Source: Paenibacillus tritici (GTDB lineage: Bacteria; Bacillota; Bacilli; Paenibacillales; Paenibacillaceae). Taken from it: a DNA stretch of 64,000 nt. The stretch is from positions 310,001 to 374,000 of the forward strand of contig NZ_JABMKX010000006.1 of the NCBI RefSeq assembly GCF_013204885.1, written 5' to 3'. Both the position numbers and the translations under genes were made by a program. Of the stretch, positions 25,564 to 35,120 are shown in pieces. The notes under the pieces are model-generated. The model did not search any database and had not been told where the DNA came from. It was given only the letters and a program-made list of their open reading frames with translations. How positions within the stretch are numbered: position 1 is the stretch's first letter; each line of letters starts with the position of its first letter.

Positions 25564-26400
25564 ATGACGATGCAGACCAAGCGGAGAATCACTGAAATTG
25601 TCCTGTTTGTCATTACGCTCCTGGTAGCGGTTATCTTTTTCTTCCCGATTTTCTTTAACCTGATGTCCGCGTTCAAAAGCAATGCCGAGATTATGCGCGA
25701 TGCGGTTGCTCTTCCGAAGACACTATATTTAGACAGCTTCAAGTATCTGCTCACGGAGACGGAGTTTCCGCGCGCGATCCTCAACAGCCTGATTCTGACC
25801 GTTGTGGCGATTGTCGCCCAGGTGCTGATTATTCCGATGGCAGGTTATGCGATTGAGCGCAGAAATGCCCGCTGGACGCGGCTGGTCTTCATCTATTTCC
25901 TGGCCGGCATGATGATTCCGTTCCAGGCGTATATGATTCCGCTGTTCAAAGAGCTGAGAATACTCGGCCTGTACGGCAGTCTGGCGGGACCGATCATGAT
26001 CTATGTCGCCGGTGCCGTAGGCTTCGGATGCCTGCTCTATACCAGCTTCGTCAAAGGGATTCCACGGGAGATTGAAGAGGCGGCAGAGATTGACGGATGC
26101 TCCCGCTACGGGATTTTCTGGAGAATCGTCTTCCCGCTGCTCGGACCGGTTACGGCAAGTATGGTGGTACTGAACGGTCTGGGGATCTGGAATGACTTCC
26201 TGATGCCGATGCTGGTGCTGCCTTCCGGCCAGGCCAAGACGATGGTTGTTGAAATCTACCGGTATATCGGGGAATTCTCCTCGCGCTGGGATATGATTTT
26301 TGCCGGAACCGCCATGTCGGTGGTGCCTGTGCTGATCGTATTTATCTTCCTGCAGAAGTATTTCGTTAAGGGAATTGCGTCAGGGGCCACCAAGGGATAA
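25564..26400 (+). CDS. ABC sugar importer permease, MalG/UgpE type
   Basis: A 278-residue permease with six helices and the EAA loop EIEEAAEIDGCSRYGIFWRI. It begins one base after the preceding stop, with GGAGG inside the end of that gene, so translation is coupled. It is the last gene of the importer operon and is followed by a bidirectional terminator. The FNLMSAFKSNAEI segment after the first helix is typical of the MalG side. Confidence 0.94.
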   Translation: MTMQTKRRITEIVLFVITLLVAVIFFFPIFFNLMSAFKSNAEIMRDAVALPKTLYLDSFKYLLTETEFPRAILNSLILTVVAIVAQVLIIPMAGYAIERRNARWTRLVFIYFLAGMMIPFQAYMIPLFKELRILGLYGSLAGPIMIYVAGAVGFGCLLYTSFVKGIPREIEEAAEIDGCSRYGIFWRIVFPLLGPVTASMVVLNGLGIWNDFLMPMLVLPSGQAKTMVVEIYRYIGEFSSRWDMIFAGTAMSVVPVLIVFIFLQKYFVKGIASGATKG

Positions 26401-26423
26401 GGGGTGTGTGTCATCTGGGGGCA

Positions 26424-26469
26424 ATAAAAACTCCGCGGGCCAATATATAATGGCTTGCGGAGTTTTTAT
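26424..26469. terminator. Bidirectional terminator between importer and AraC gene
   Basis: ATAAAAACTCCGCGGGCCA pairs with TGGCTTGCGGAGTTTTTAT around an 8-nt loop. A- and T-runs at the two ends serve both convergent genes. It overlaps the last codons of the minus-strand araC gene. Confidence 0.85.
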
Positions 26470-27413
26470 TTCTCGCTGATACGATTGCCGTCTGTCTTCC
26501 CCGGTTCCTCCGTAAGCTGGCGGTAGCCCATGGGAGGCAGGCCGGTCCAGCGCTTGAACTGCTTGCTGAAATGGGAGACATCACGGTAGCCGAGCCTGTA
26601 GGCGATACTCTCCACTGACAGGCTGTTATCCAGCAGTAGCAGCTTAGCGTGGCGGATAATCAGGTCAGAGAGATACTGCCTCGGCGGCAGTCCGTAGATT
26701 TGCCGGAAGGCGCGGTTACAGTGACTCGGACTGTAGCCGAGCTTTGCGGCGATGTCTTCGATGCTTCCGGCCCGGCTGCCGGTTGCCGCAGCGGTGAATA
26801 CGGATTCCTGCAGCAGCCCTTCAATGGCATTCGCCAGGGCCAAGGTTTTCTCCGTAACACCCGGCAGGGTGCTCCGGGCAGGAGAGGGCAATGCAGCCAG
26901 CACCAAGCTGCTGAGTGCGGTGAACAGCTGCAGCGAAGCATTGAGCGTCACCAGCCGGCTCCGCTGCGTATCGCTGGCATCCGGGAGGATCGTCGAGCTG
27001 ATAATTGCATCGAGCGAAGAACGGATCGCCTGCAGCTCCGGAGTGTCGCCGCTTAGGCTGACGGTGTCCATTGTCATCAGGGAGCGGCGCAGGACCAGAT
27101 CATCAATGTCGAAATGCAGGCAATAATAGGTCATTTCATCCTCTGAAACCGTACCCAGGCTGGAATGCAGGACACTTGGGCGGATGAACAGAATGTCGCC
27201 GCTGTGCTGGATGTAAGACTGCCCGCCTACGGTCATTTGCTGCGAACCCTGCAGGACGATATTGATCTCGAACATCGGATGGGTGTGCACCGGATATTGC
27301 CACTCCTTGTTCACCTTGCGCCAGTGGGCAGCGAATATATGGAAGGCGGCCTGTATATCCGGGGACATACGGCCGTCCATGGAATGCTGTGTTCCGGGAT
27401 CTAATGCGTTCAT
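26466..27413 (-). CDS. AraC-family transcriptional regulator (divergent from GH52)
   Basis: A 315-residue AraC/XylS protein with an N-terminal cupin domain (HTHPMFEINIVLQGSQQMTV, then GDILFIRPSVLHS). The C-terminal double helix-turn-helix includes DIAAKLGYSPSHCNRAFRQI and SIAYRLGYRDVSHFSKQFKR. On the coding strand AAAAGAGG precedes the ATG. It is divergent from the GH52 beta-xylosidase across 176 bp and very probably controls it in response to xylose or xylo-oligosaccharides. Confidence 0.9.
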   Translation of the reverse strand: MNALDPGTQHSMDGRMSPDIQAAFHIFAAHWRKVNKEWQYPVHTHPMFEINIVLQGSQQMTVGGQSYIQHSGDILFIRPSVLHSSLGTVSEDEMTYYCLHFDIDDLVLRRSLMTMDTVSLSGDTPELQAIRSSLDAIISSTILPDASDTQRSRLVTLNASLQLFTALSSLVLAALPSPARSTLPGVTEKTLALANAIEGLLQESVFTAAATGSRAGSIEDIAAKLGYSPSHCNRAFRQIYGLPPRQYLSDLIIRHAKLLLLDNSLSVESIAYRLGYRDVSHFSKQFKRWTGLPPMGYRQLTEEPGKTDGNRISEK

Positions 27414-27589
27414 ACTCAGGCCTCTTTTTCACTAAAAGTTGGCTCTATTATAACATAGGCCGCCGCGTCCGATTGATTTGTCCAAATAATTGGCGGCTTT
27501 ACGCCTGTTGCATAAGCCGGGCCGGAGCTAACATAGAGCTATGATCCCGGAACTGCCGGGACACAGCCTGGAGGGAGTGCATTTACGTT

Positions 27590-29707
27590 ATGCCGACAAA
27601 TCAGTTTTTTAATGCCCATCATTCACCGATTGGTTCTTTTTCCAGCTTTACTCTGGGGTTTAAGGGATCGTCCGGCGGTTTTGACCTGGAAGCGGGTAAG
27701 CCGCCGAGACAGAATGTATATATTGGCCTGGAACGCAAGGATGGCCGCGGCTTCGATACCTTGCCTTTCCATGAGCAGGGCAGTGACGATGAGAGTAAGC
27801 GCTATGACATCGAGAATCCTGATCCGAACCCGGATAAGCCGCAGGTTCTGTATCATTATGCGGACGAAGAGATCACCCGTGATTTCCGGCTGGGTACGGA
27901 CAGCTGGCAGGCGGGGGATCTGACCTTCCGCATTCTCTCCCCGGTCCGGCCGGTTCCCGACCCGGAGACGGCAACAGAAGCGGAGCTCAAGGAAGTGCTG
28001 CTGCCTGCGGTACTGGTCGAGCTTGAAGTCGATAATACTTCAGGCGATTCGGTCCGCCGCGCCTTCTTCGGCTTCCAGGGGAACGATCCGTATAACGCTT
28101 TGAGACGCTTCGAGAGCAGCCAGGCAGAGCTGACCGGTGTCGGCCAGGGCCGGTTCCTGGCGATCGCCGCTGAACAGGGAAGCGTCAAGTCCGCCATGCA
28201 CTTCACCATGGAGGATATACTCACTGCGGAGCTGGAGGAGAACTGGACCTTCGGGCTGGGTCAAGTGGGTGCACTTATCATGGATGTGCCTGCGGGTGAA
28301 CGGAAGGTCTACCGCTTCGCAGTCTGCTTCCACCGGTCCGGCTATGTGACCTCGGGGATGGATGCCAGTTATTACTATAACCGTTATTACAGCAATGTAG
28401 AGGCGGTAGCGGAATATGCGCTGTCCCGTTTCGATCAGCTGAAGCAGCAGGCAATACAGGCTAATTCCATGCTGGAAGGAACAGGGCTCAGCGAAGATCA
28501 GACCTTCATGCTGGCTCATGCCATCCGCAGTTATTATGGCTCAACCGAGCTGCTGGAGTACAAAGCCCGGCCGTTCTGGGTCGTGAACGAAGGCGAATAC
28601 CGGATGATGAACACCTTCGATCTTACGGTGGACCAGTTATTCTATGAGCTGAAGATGAATCCGTGGACCGTTCGCAATGAGCTGGATATGTTCGTGGACC
28701 GGTACAGCTATGTGGATACGGTCCGTTTCCCGGGAGATACGACCGAATATCCGGGCGGGCTCAGCTTCACTCATGATATGGGGGTGGCTAATGCTGTCTC
28801 ACGTCCAGGGTACTCCTCCTATGAGCTGTACGGCATTGACGGCTGCTTCTCGCATATGACCCATGAGCAGCTGGTGAACTGGATTCTTACTGCGGGGGTC
28901 TATCTGGAGCATACGGGTGATCTCAGCTGGATGGAACGCAACCTTACAGTACTGGAGAGCTGCCTGCAGAGTATGCTGAACCGGGATCATCCGGACCCGG
29001 CGAAACGTAACGGTGTGATGGCTCTCGACAGCTCGCGGACAATGGGCGGTGCGGAGATTACTACGTACGACAGCCTGGATGTGTCACTGGGCCAGGCACG
29101 CAACAATATCTACCTGGCAGGTAAATGCTGGGCAGCGTATTTGGCGATGGAGAAGATCTTCCGCGATAACGGTAATACGGAGCTGTCACAGACTGCCGGC
29201 AGACAGGCAGAGCTCTGCGCAGCAACCATTGTGGGCAGTGTTACCGAGGGCGGCTATATCCCGGCTGTAATCGGAGAAGGCAATGACTCGAAGATTATTC
29301 CGGCGATTGAAGGCCTCGTGTTCCCTTACTTCACCGGCTGCAAGGAAGCTCTGGAGCGCGGCGGGCGGTTCGGCGAATACATTGCGGCGCTAGACGCGCA
29401 TCTGCAGGCCGTGCTTGTGGAAGGGGTGTGCCTGTTCGAAGACGGCGGCTGGAAAATCTCCTCCACCAGCAACAACAGCTGGCTGAGCAAGATTTATCTG
29501 TGCCAGTTCATCGCCAGACAAATTCTGGGTCTGGAGTGGGGGGACAAAGGCCATGCAGCCGATTCGGCACATGTAAGCTGGCTTACGCATCCGCAGCTCT
29601 CGGTCTGGAGCTGGAGCGACCAGATTATCTCGGGTGAGATCACCGGCAGCAAATATTATCCGCGCGGAGTGACGGCGGTCTTGTGGCTGGAGGAGCAGCG
29701 GGGGTAA
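27590..29707 (+). CDS. GH52 beta-xylosidase
   Basis: A 705-residue family 52 glycoside hydrolase, the same length as Geobacillus stearothermophilus XynB2. It removes xylose from xylo-oligosaccharides with retention; there is no signal peptide, so it is intracellular. The nucleophile region VNEGEYRMMN places E334 against E335 of XynB2. The acid/base region TYDSLDVSLGQARNN places D494 against D495; both are offset by one residue, which supports the assignment. GGAGGG precedes the start by about 13 bp. It is monocistronic and divergent from its AraC regulator. Confidence 0.95.
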   Translation: MPTNQFFNAHHSPIGSFSSFTLGFKGSSGGFDLEAGKPPRQNVYIGLERKDGRGFDTLPFHEQGSDDESKRYDIENPDPNPDKPQVLYHYADEEITRDFRLGTDSWQAGDLTFRILSPVRPVPDPETATEAELKEVLLPAVLVELEVDNTSGDSVRRAFFGFQGNDPYNALRRFESSQAELTGVGQGRFLAIAAEQGSVKSAMHFTMEDILTAELEENWTFGLGQVGALIMDVPAGERKVYRFAVCFHRSGYVTSGMDASYYYNRYYSNVEAVAEYALSRFDQLKQQAIQANSMLEGTGLSEDQTFMLAHAIRSYYGSTELLEYKARPFWVVNEGEYRMMNTFDLTVDQLFYELKMNPWTVRNELDMFVDRYSYVDTVRFPGDTTEYPGGLSFTHDMGVANAVSRPGYSSYELYGIDGCFSHMTHEQLVNWILTAGVYLEHTGDLSWMERNLTVLESCLQSMLNRDHPDPAKRNGVMALDSSRTMGGAEITTYDSLDVSLGQARNNIYLAGKCWAAYLAMEKIFRDNGNTELSQTAGRQAELCAATIVGSVTEGGYIPAVIGEGNDSKIIPAIEGLVFPYFTGCKEALERGGRFGEYIAALDAHLQAVLVEGVCLFEDGGWKISSTSNNSWLSKIYLCQFIARQILGLEWGDKGHAADSAHVSWLTHPQLSVWSWSDQIISGEITGSKYYPRGVTAVLWLEEQRG

Positions 29708-29710
29708 GGA

Positions 29711-29797
29711 TTCGTAGGCCGTTTAAGCGAAGGGAAGAATCGAACGCTGCGTAACTAGGGATAAGCATTCGAACGCTGCATAAGTGAGGGAATGTGT
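29711..29797. repeat. Three degenerate 29-bp tandem repeats
   Basis: Units start at 29711, 29740 and 29769. They share a WTCGnAnGCnG core followed by AA and AGGGA. The second and third are clear (TCGAACGCTGC in both); the first is weaker. They are non-coding and lie just after the GH52 stop. No terminator for GH52 was seen here. Confidence 0.5.
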
Positions 29798-29887
29798 TAA
29801 CATTATAAGTGTTGCATTCTTTGCAGGATTTTGAAGCTCAGATGTGGATACGCAGGATTATAGGGTGAGCTTTCATGAAGCATAACT

Positions 29888-29932
29888 TTAAAAAACAAAC
29901 AGCGAATCTCCCATGGGGGATTCGCTGTTTGT
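29888..29932 (-). terminator. Rho-independent terminator of the GH88 gene
   Basis: ACAAACAGCGAATC and GATTCGCTGTTTGT form a long stem around a GC-rich loop. Read on the minus strand the stem ends in a T-run. It lies about 60 bp beyond the GH88 stop. Confidence 0.8.
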
Positions 29933-29991
29933 ATGATGCGCGAGTCCCCAAGGATACGAAGACCCGCTGTTTATGTTATGCCATACCCAGA

Positions 29992-31098
29992 CTAGAAAAT
30001 GCGATGCTTCCAGCCGTTCAGCTTGGCGACAGCCTCGACATAGTAATAGTCACCGTAGATCAGCGATACATCAACGAAGGAGTCGCCGCTGCCTGCACCA
30101 TGGAGCAGAATCGCTTCATGCTCCGGCTGGTCCCAGGTGGCATAGTTCTCGGTCAGTGAACGCAGAATCCGCTCTGCGGCATTGGCGTAGAGGCTTTTCT
30201 CGCCAAGCGGCACGATGTCAGCCAGCTCCAGTAAGCCGGATGCCGCGATTGCTGCAGCGGAGCTGTCTTTGAACATCCGCTTGTCGTCTGCCAGCCGGAA
30301 GTCCCAGTAAGGCACATGATCCTCCGGAAGAGCAGAGATGAAGTAATGGGCAATCCGCTTCGAAGTATTCAGGAAACGTTCATCCCCGGTGTGACGGTAA
30401 GTGTTAATGAAGCCATACAGTCCCCAGGCAGCCCCCCGGCTCCAGCAGGATTCAGCGGAATAGCCCTGACCGCCGAAGTTCTCGATATATGCGCCAGTCT
30501 CGGCATCGAAGGAGAGGATATGCTTGGTCGATCCGTCCTCACGCACCCCATACTGCATCGCAGTCTCCGCATGGCTGACCGCAATATGTCTATAGCGCGG
30601 ATCGCCAGTCACCTTGCTTGCCCAGAACAGCAGGGAGATGTTCAGCATGCAGTCGATAATCACCCAGCCGTGTTTGTCCTCATTCCAGGCGCGGATGAAC
30701 CTGCCAACCGGATTGTAGCGTGCGGCCAGGAAGTTTGCGGCCTCTAGGCCCCGGCGCAGGCCATCCTCATCCCCGGTCAGAACGTTCTTGATTACGGCTG
30801 TGGCCAGGAACTGGAAACCAACATCATGATGCAGCTCAACGGTCGGCTTAACGAACCATTGTTCCAGCGTCTCATCCCAGGGCCAGGCCGCATCCTTATA
30901 GTGGTCCTTACCGGTCATATCATGCATAATCCAGAGCATCCCCGGCCAGAAGCCGGTTGTCCACCAGTCGGAGGCGATATCATCGAACTTACCATCTTCT
31001 CCGGCAAAATGCGGACATTTCCCCCCGATCTGCTCGATCATCCGCGTAACCTTCGTATCCAGCCGGTTCAACACTTCCTGCCAATATGCTGTGCTCAT
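29992..31098 (-). CDS. GH88 unsaturated glucuronyl hydrolase
   Basis: A 368-residue alpha/alpha-barrel enzyme of family 88. It hydrates and cleaves terminal unsaturated uronic acid from oligosaccharides made by polysaccharide lyases, releasing 5-keto-4-deoxyuronate. The two key acids match the Bacillus sp. GL1 enzyme: D92 in LHHDVGF and D149 in VIIDCMLN. Other family blocks are WWTTGFWPGMLW, SWSRGAAWG-like SCWSRGAAWG and YWDFRLADD. There is no signal peptide, so it is cytoplasmic. ATG 31098 is preferred because GGAGG lies 8 bp upstream and overlaps an earlier in-frame ATG at 31113. Its product is the substrate of KduI at 10683-11516. Confidence 0.92.
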   Translation of the reverse strand: MSTAYWQEVLNRLDTKVTRMIEQIGGKCPHFAGEDGKFDDIASDWWTTGFWPGMLWIMHDMTGKDHYKDAAWPWDETLEQWFVKPTVELHHDVGFQFLATAVIKNVLTGDEDGLRRGLEAANFLAARYNPVGRFIRAWNEDKHGWVIIDCMLNISLLFWASKVTGDPRYRHIAVSHAETAMQYGVREDGSTKHILSFDAETGAYIENFGGQGYSAESCWSRGAAWGLYGFINTYRHTGDERFLNTSKRIAHYFISALPEDHVPYWDFRLADDKRMFKDSSAAAIAASGLLELADIVPLGEKSLYANAAERILRSLTENYATWDQPEHEAILLHGAGSGDSFVDVSLIYGDYYYVEAVAKLNGWKHRIF

Positions 31099-31200
31099 CA
31101 CTGATGCCTCCATTAATTAGAATATGGCCTCAGTATAGCGTCCTATGCTTATAGAAAGTTGCACTTTGATATGAAGAAATATTGTTATATTGTCATATGA

Positions 31201-32061
31201 CTACATGTTCCCTTTCCGGTACTTCAGCGGAGTGGTCCCGAGGACCCGCTTGAACAGCTGATTGAAATAGGAGGCGTTCGGGAAGCCGACGGCGATGCCG
31301 ATCTGCTCCACAGCCATATCGGTAGTTCCGAGCAGCCGGCAGGCCTGCTTGAGCCGCCGGGCGGTGAGATAGTCGACCAGACGGCCGCCCGTTTCCTGAT
31401 GAAAGATCCGCGAGACATAGGATTTCGAGAGATGAGTCTCCTCCGCAAGCTGATCCAGATTCACCTCTTCCTGATAATGCGCCTCTATCCAGTTCATGAT
31501 CTGCTCCGAATACCGGAGATTCCTCCGTTCCCCTGTATGGATCAGCGACTGCCCGCCTGTTCCCAGGCAGCTGAGCAACTGCAGGAGCAACATCGTGATA
31601 TCCTCAGTATCCTCCTCTAAGGATTGGTTCCGGCACTGGTTGTAGTTCTCGTAGACCCATTCCATAGTCTCGAAGCGGTCCCCGAGATCAAAGCCGCAAT
31701 ACGGGTTGTCCCCCTGCCAGAGAGCAGAGAATAATGCCTTACGCTTGCTGAAGCCCTGCAGCAGATTCTCGGCAATATGGGGATCGAGATAGAAGATCGT
31801 GCGTACGAATGGGCGGGCTGGTGACACTTCTGAATAGATCCGGTGCAGCTGATACGGCTGGAAAAAGAAAAGCATGCCCGGCCGGATATCATACATCTGC
31901 TGATTCACAACAATGCTGCCCTGCCCGCCGTGTACGAGCATGATTTCACAGCACTGATGCCAGTGGTAATATCCTTTGTAATGGTCATCCGTATAGATGC
32001 GGTAGTCCCAGATGAGAGACTGCCGGTTCGCAAACAGAACAGGTTCGAATAGCTGTTTCAT
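31201..32061 (-). CDS. AraC-family transcriptional regulator (between GH88 and GH43)
   Basis: A 286-residue AraC/XylS regulator with a cupin sensor domain (YYHWHQCCEIMLVHGGQGSI) and a C-terminal double helix-turn-helix (DQLAEETHLSKSYVSRIFHQ and QIGIAVGFPNASYFNQLFKR). The start is uncertain: ATG 32061 is natural, though GGAGG lies about 14 bp away; a TTG at 32097 would add 12 residues. It reads towards GH88 with 102 bp between them and is divergent from GH43, so it could control both. Confidence 0.87.
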   Translation of the reverse strand: MKQLFEPVLFANRQSLIWDYRIYTDDHYKGYYHWHQCCEIMLVHGGQGSIVVNQQMYDIRPGMLFFFQPYQLHRIYSEVSPARPFVRTIFYLDPHIAENLLQGFSKRKALFSALWQGDNPYCGFDLGDRFETMEWVYENYNQCRNQSLEEDTEDITMLLLQLLSCLGTGGQSLIHTGERRNLRYSEQIMNWIEAHYQEEVNLDQLAEETHLSKSYVSRIFHQETGGRLVDYLTARRLKQACRLLGTTDMAVEQIGIAVGFPNASYFNQLFKRVLGTTPLKYRKGNM

Positions 32062-32223
32062 AACACTCTCTAACGCCTCCAACAAGACAAAATACAAACA
32101 TTTTATTATAACCCATTATAACTTTCTGCTCTCTCAGCGGCTACAATAAAAACGGGGATTCTTCAATAGAATCCAAGAGATACAATTCATTCTGTAACTT
32201 ACATTAATCAGGGGGTAACATTT

Positions 32224-33831
32224 ATGGCTCCAATCATTGTTAATCCGGTGCTGACCGGTTTTCATCCCGATCCGTCTTTCCTTAGGGTAGGGGATGATTA
32301 TTATATCGCAACCTCCACCTTCGAATGGTTCCCCGGTGTGGAGATTCATCATTCCCGTGATCTGGTACACTGGCATACGCTTACCCGTGCGCTGACCGAG
32401 ACCTCACAGGTCGACCTGCGCGGCAACGGAAGCTCCGGCTCCATCTGGGCGCCGGCACTATCCTATGACAACGGCTTGTATTACCTGCTGTATACGGATG
32501 TGAAGTCCCGCTCAAGTGTCTATAAGGATCTGCATAACTATCTGATTACGGCTGCCAGTCTTGAAGGACCCTGGAGCCCGCCGGTAAGGCTGAACGGCAG
32601 CGGGTTCGATCCGTTCCTGTTTCATGACAGAGACGGACGCAAATGGCTGCTGAATATGCGCTGGGACTTCCGGCAGAATCACAGCAATTTCTCCGGCATC
32701 GTCATGCAGGAGTATGACCCTGAGAGCGGCAGGCTGACCGGTCCTATTCATGAAATATACCAGGGGACTCCTGCAGGAGTAACGGAAGGACCGCAATTGT
32801 ACAAGCGCGGGGATTACTACTATCTGCTGGTTGCCGAAGGGGGTACCGGAGTGAATCATATGGTCACGATGGCCCGCAGCCGCAGCCTGACGGGACCTTA
32901 TGAGACCGATCCGGATTACCCTATTATGACGACGGCTCATGATCTGGCCTATGCTTTCCAGCAGGCAGGGCACGGCTCACTGGTGGAGACACAGTCCGGG
33001 GAATGGTACATGGCTCATCTGTGTACCCGCCCGATTCCGGGAACGGGCAAGCTCAATCCGCTGGGCCGGGAGACGGCTATCCAGCGCTGCGTATGGACGG
33101 AGGACGGCTGGCTGCGCCTGGCGCACGGCGGGAAGCTGCCGGCCCTGCGGAGCGAAGCACCGGAGCTTTCCCCGCACCCGTTCGATGCCTTGCCGGAGCG
33201 GGATGATTTTGACGGCAGTGTGCTGGGTTATCCTTACCAGAGTCTGCGCGTACCGTTCGATGAATCATGGGTGAGCTTGCAGGAGCGTCCCGGCTTCTTA
33301 CGGCTCCGCGGCCGGGAATCCCTGGCATCGCTGTTTGACCAGAGTCTGATCGGGAGGCCGATTCAGCATTTCTCCTGCACCGTGACTACCTGCCTGGAAT
33401 TCAAGCCGGACAGCTTCCTGCAGATGGCCGGGCTGGTGCTCTACTATGATGACAAGGATTACTATTATCTTCGCGTAACAGCGGATGAGCTCAGAGGGGT
33501 GGCTCTGGGAGTCGTAATGTGTCAGGCCGGCAAATATGGGGAAATTTCCTCCATGCAGATATCGGTGAAGGACTGGGAGCGTTACTATTTGAAGGCAGAG
33601 ATTAACGGCAGAGAGATTATGTTCTACGCTTCGCGGGACGGGGAGGTCTGGACAGCGATGTGCACGCCGCTTGATTTCGGCACCCTCTCGGATGAGCATG
33701 GCGGCAAGCTGGGCTTCACCGGATCTTATGCCGGGATCTGCGCACAGGACCTGGACCAGCAGGCGAAGGCGGCGTATTTTGACTACTTCGAATATACAGG
33801 CGTGGACTTATCAGGCGGGCACAGCGTGTAG
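32224..33831 (+). CDS. GH43 beta-xylosidase / arabinofuranosidase
   Basis: A 535-residue intracellular GH43 enzyme of the XynB3 type, with a five-bladed propeller and a C-terminal beta-sandwich. The three catalytic acids are visible: D16 in FHPDPSF (base), D129 in GSGFDPFLF (pKa modulator) and E188 in GVTEGPQL (acid). They are offset by one from D15, D128 and E187 of Geobacillus XynB3. It inverts configuration while releasing xylose from non-reducing ends. The start has GGGGG about 8 bp upstream. It is divergent from an AraC regulator and works alongside the GH52 enzyme on the same substrates. Confidence 0.94.
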   Translation: MAPIIVNPVLTGFHPDPSFLRVGDDYYIATSTFEWFPGVEIHHSRDLVHWHTLTRALTETSQVDLRGNGSSGSIWAPALSYDNGLYYLLYTDVKSRSSVYKDLHNYLITAASLEGPWSPPVRLNGSGFDPFLFHDRDGRKWLLNMRWDFRQNHSNFSGIVMQEYDPESGRLTGPIHEIYQGTPAGVTEGPQLYKRGDYYYLLVAEGGTGVNHMVTMARSRSLTGPYETDPDYPIMTTAHDLAYAFQQAGHGSLVETQSGEWYMAHLCTRPIPGTGKLNPLGRETAIQRCVWTEDGWLRLAHGGKLPALRSEAPELSPHPFDALPERDDFDGSVLGYPYQSLRVPFDESWVSLQERPGFLRLRGRESLASLFDQSLIGRPIQHFSCTVTTCLEFKPDSFLQMAGLVLYYDDKDYYYLRVTADELRGVALGVVMCQAGKYGEISSMQISVKDWERYYLKAEINGREIMFYASRDGEVWTAMCTPLDFGTLSDEHGGKLGFTGSYAGICAQDLDQQAKAAYFDYFEYTGVDLSGGHSV

Positions 33832-33840
33832 CTCTACAGC

Positions 33841-34941
33841 TTAGGAGGCAGCGGCCCGCTGCCTCACTTTGTATACTATGAGAATAAGCAGGGGAAGTCC
33901 GAGCGACAGACTTAGATTCCAGTCCACCCAGAACGGGGGGATTTCTTTGACATAGAAGATGATGTCCTTGGAGATGAGCTGAGACAGTCCGTAGATCAGG
34001 AACGCGACAGGGAAGATTAGAGGGCGGTGGCTTTTCAGCTTGAAGATTTGCGCGGTTCCGAGTACGAAGGCATAGAAGTAGAGTGCTGTTTTGAAATAGG
34101 TCGTGATAATCCAGGCGGTAGCCATAAGTGCTTCGAGCCGCTGCAGAAAGTTGGCGATATTGATTTTTTGGGCCAGGATATAGGCGGCATAGAAATTATG
34201 CTCGGAGAAATAGACGCCGAGCACGGTCAGCGAGAGAAAGAGGATCAGGTTCAAACCTGCTGAACCCAGGCAGAGCGCAATGAAGATATCACGGTTAATC
34301 TTACTGTTCTTGCGGGTGTAAGGATAGATCATGAAGAATACGCAGATCTCTCCGAAGGGATAAAATACGCCGATCATGATCGTATGCAGCATATCCGGCA
34401 AGGGTGTAGTCATCATGGGATAGACACGGTCCAGCCGGACCTGCGGAAATAAGAGCACCATCAGGGCCACCAAGAATAGAGCAAACAACGGAAAAAACAC
34501 CTGCGCTGCCCGGCCGACCGTCTCAAGCCCCAGACGCAGACCGTACACCAGCAGAACAATGCTCATGAACCGGATCACTCCGCCGGGAGTTCCCTCGTAG
34601 ATCTGGGTACACATGAAATCCTCAATCTCCCGGACATACGTAGAGGCCGCGATGATGAAGAAGAACAGATAGTACCCGCCTACCGCGCTGCCTAGCCATT
34701 TCCCCAGCACCTGCCGGCTGATCTCAATAATATTTTGGTCCGGACTGATATTCGCTACTACAACAAACAGGAAGACTAGTGCAATCCCCGGCGGAATGCT
34801 GAACAAGGCGGCGATCCAGGCATCCTGATGGGCTTCAGAAGTCATGGCTGCAGGATAGACCAGGGCCATATCCCCGATAAAAGTGAAAAGACCGAGGATT
34901 ACCAACTGTGCTGTGCTGATCCGCTCTTTTTCAATACTCAT
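33841..34941 (-). CDS. Spore germination receptor B subunit (GerAB/GerKB family permease)
   Basis: A 366-residue inner-membrane protein with about ten helices, of the endospore germination permease family within the APC superfamily. Characteristic are the N-terminal SIEKERISTAQLVILGLFTF and the mid-protein VFYPFGEICVFFMIYPYTRK. In the receptor the B subunit binds the germinant. It is encoded on the opposite strand from the A and C subunits, whereas most ger operons carry all three in a row. A hairpin (GAGGCAGC/GCTGCCTC, 33845-33865) overlaps its last codons, next to the convergent GH43 gene. Confidence 0.92.
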   Translation of the reverse strand: MSIEKERISTAQLVILGLFTFIGDMALVYPAAMTSEAHQDAWIAALFSIPPGIALVFLFVVVANISPDQNIIEISRQVLGKWLGSAVGGYYLFFFIIAASTYVREIEDFMCTQIYEGTPGGVIRFMSIVLLVYGLRLGLETVGRAAQVFFPLFALFLVALMVLLFPQVRLDRVYPMMTTPLPDMLHTIMIGVFYPFGEICVFFMIYPYTRKNSKINRDIFIALCLGSAGLNLILFLSLTVLGVYFSEHNFYAAYILAQKINIANFLQRLEALMATAWIITTYFKTALYFYAFVLGTAQIFKLKSHRPLIFPVAFLIYGLSQLISKDIIFYVKEIPPFWVDWNLSLSLGLPLLILIVYKVRQRAAAS

Positions 34942-34996
34942 CTCTATCCCCCCTTTACATGTGACCTCCAGGACCTATGAAAACCGAAACTCCTCT

Positions 34997-35026
34997 TAGT
35001 ATGGCATCCCCTTCCATAATTATGTG
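34997..35026 (-). promoter_or_regulatory. Sigma-G-type promoter for the GerAB-like gene
   Basis: On the minus strand CACATA (4 of 6 to TGHATR) is followed after 17 bp by CATACTA, an exact match to the forespore sigma-G -10. It ends 55 bp before the GerAB-like start. Forespore expression is expected for germinant receptors. On the plus strand TGAATT (35042) with AATGCTA (35067) is a weaker counterpart with 19-bp spacing. Confidence 0.55.
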
Positions 35027-35120
35027 AATCCAGTACGGGTCTGAATTTGAGGAATAATTATCAAGCAATGCTACCAAACTAACCGGAATAGAATGTTCAC
35101 GGGAAGGAGAGGTGGCCCGG

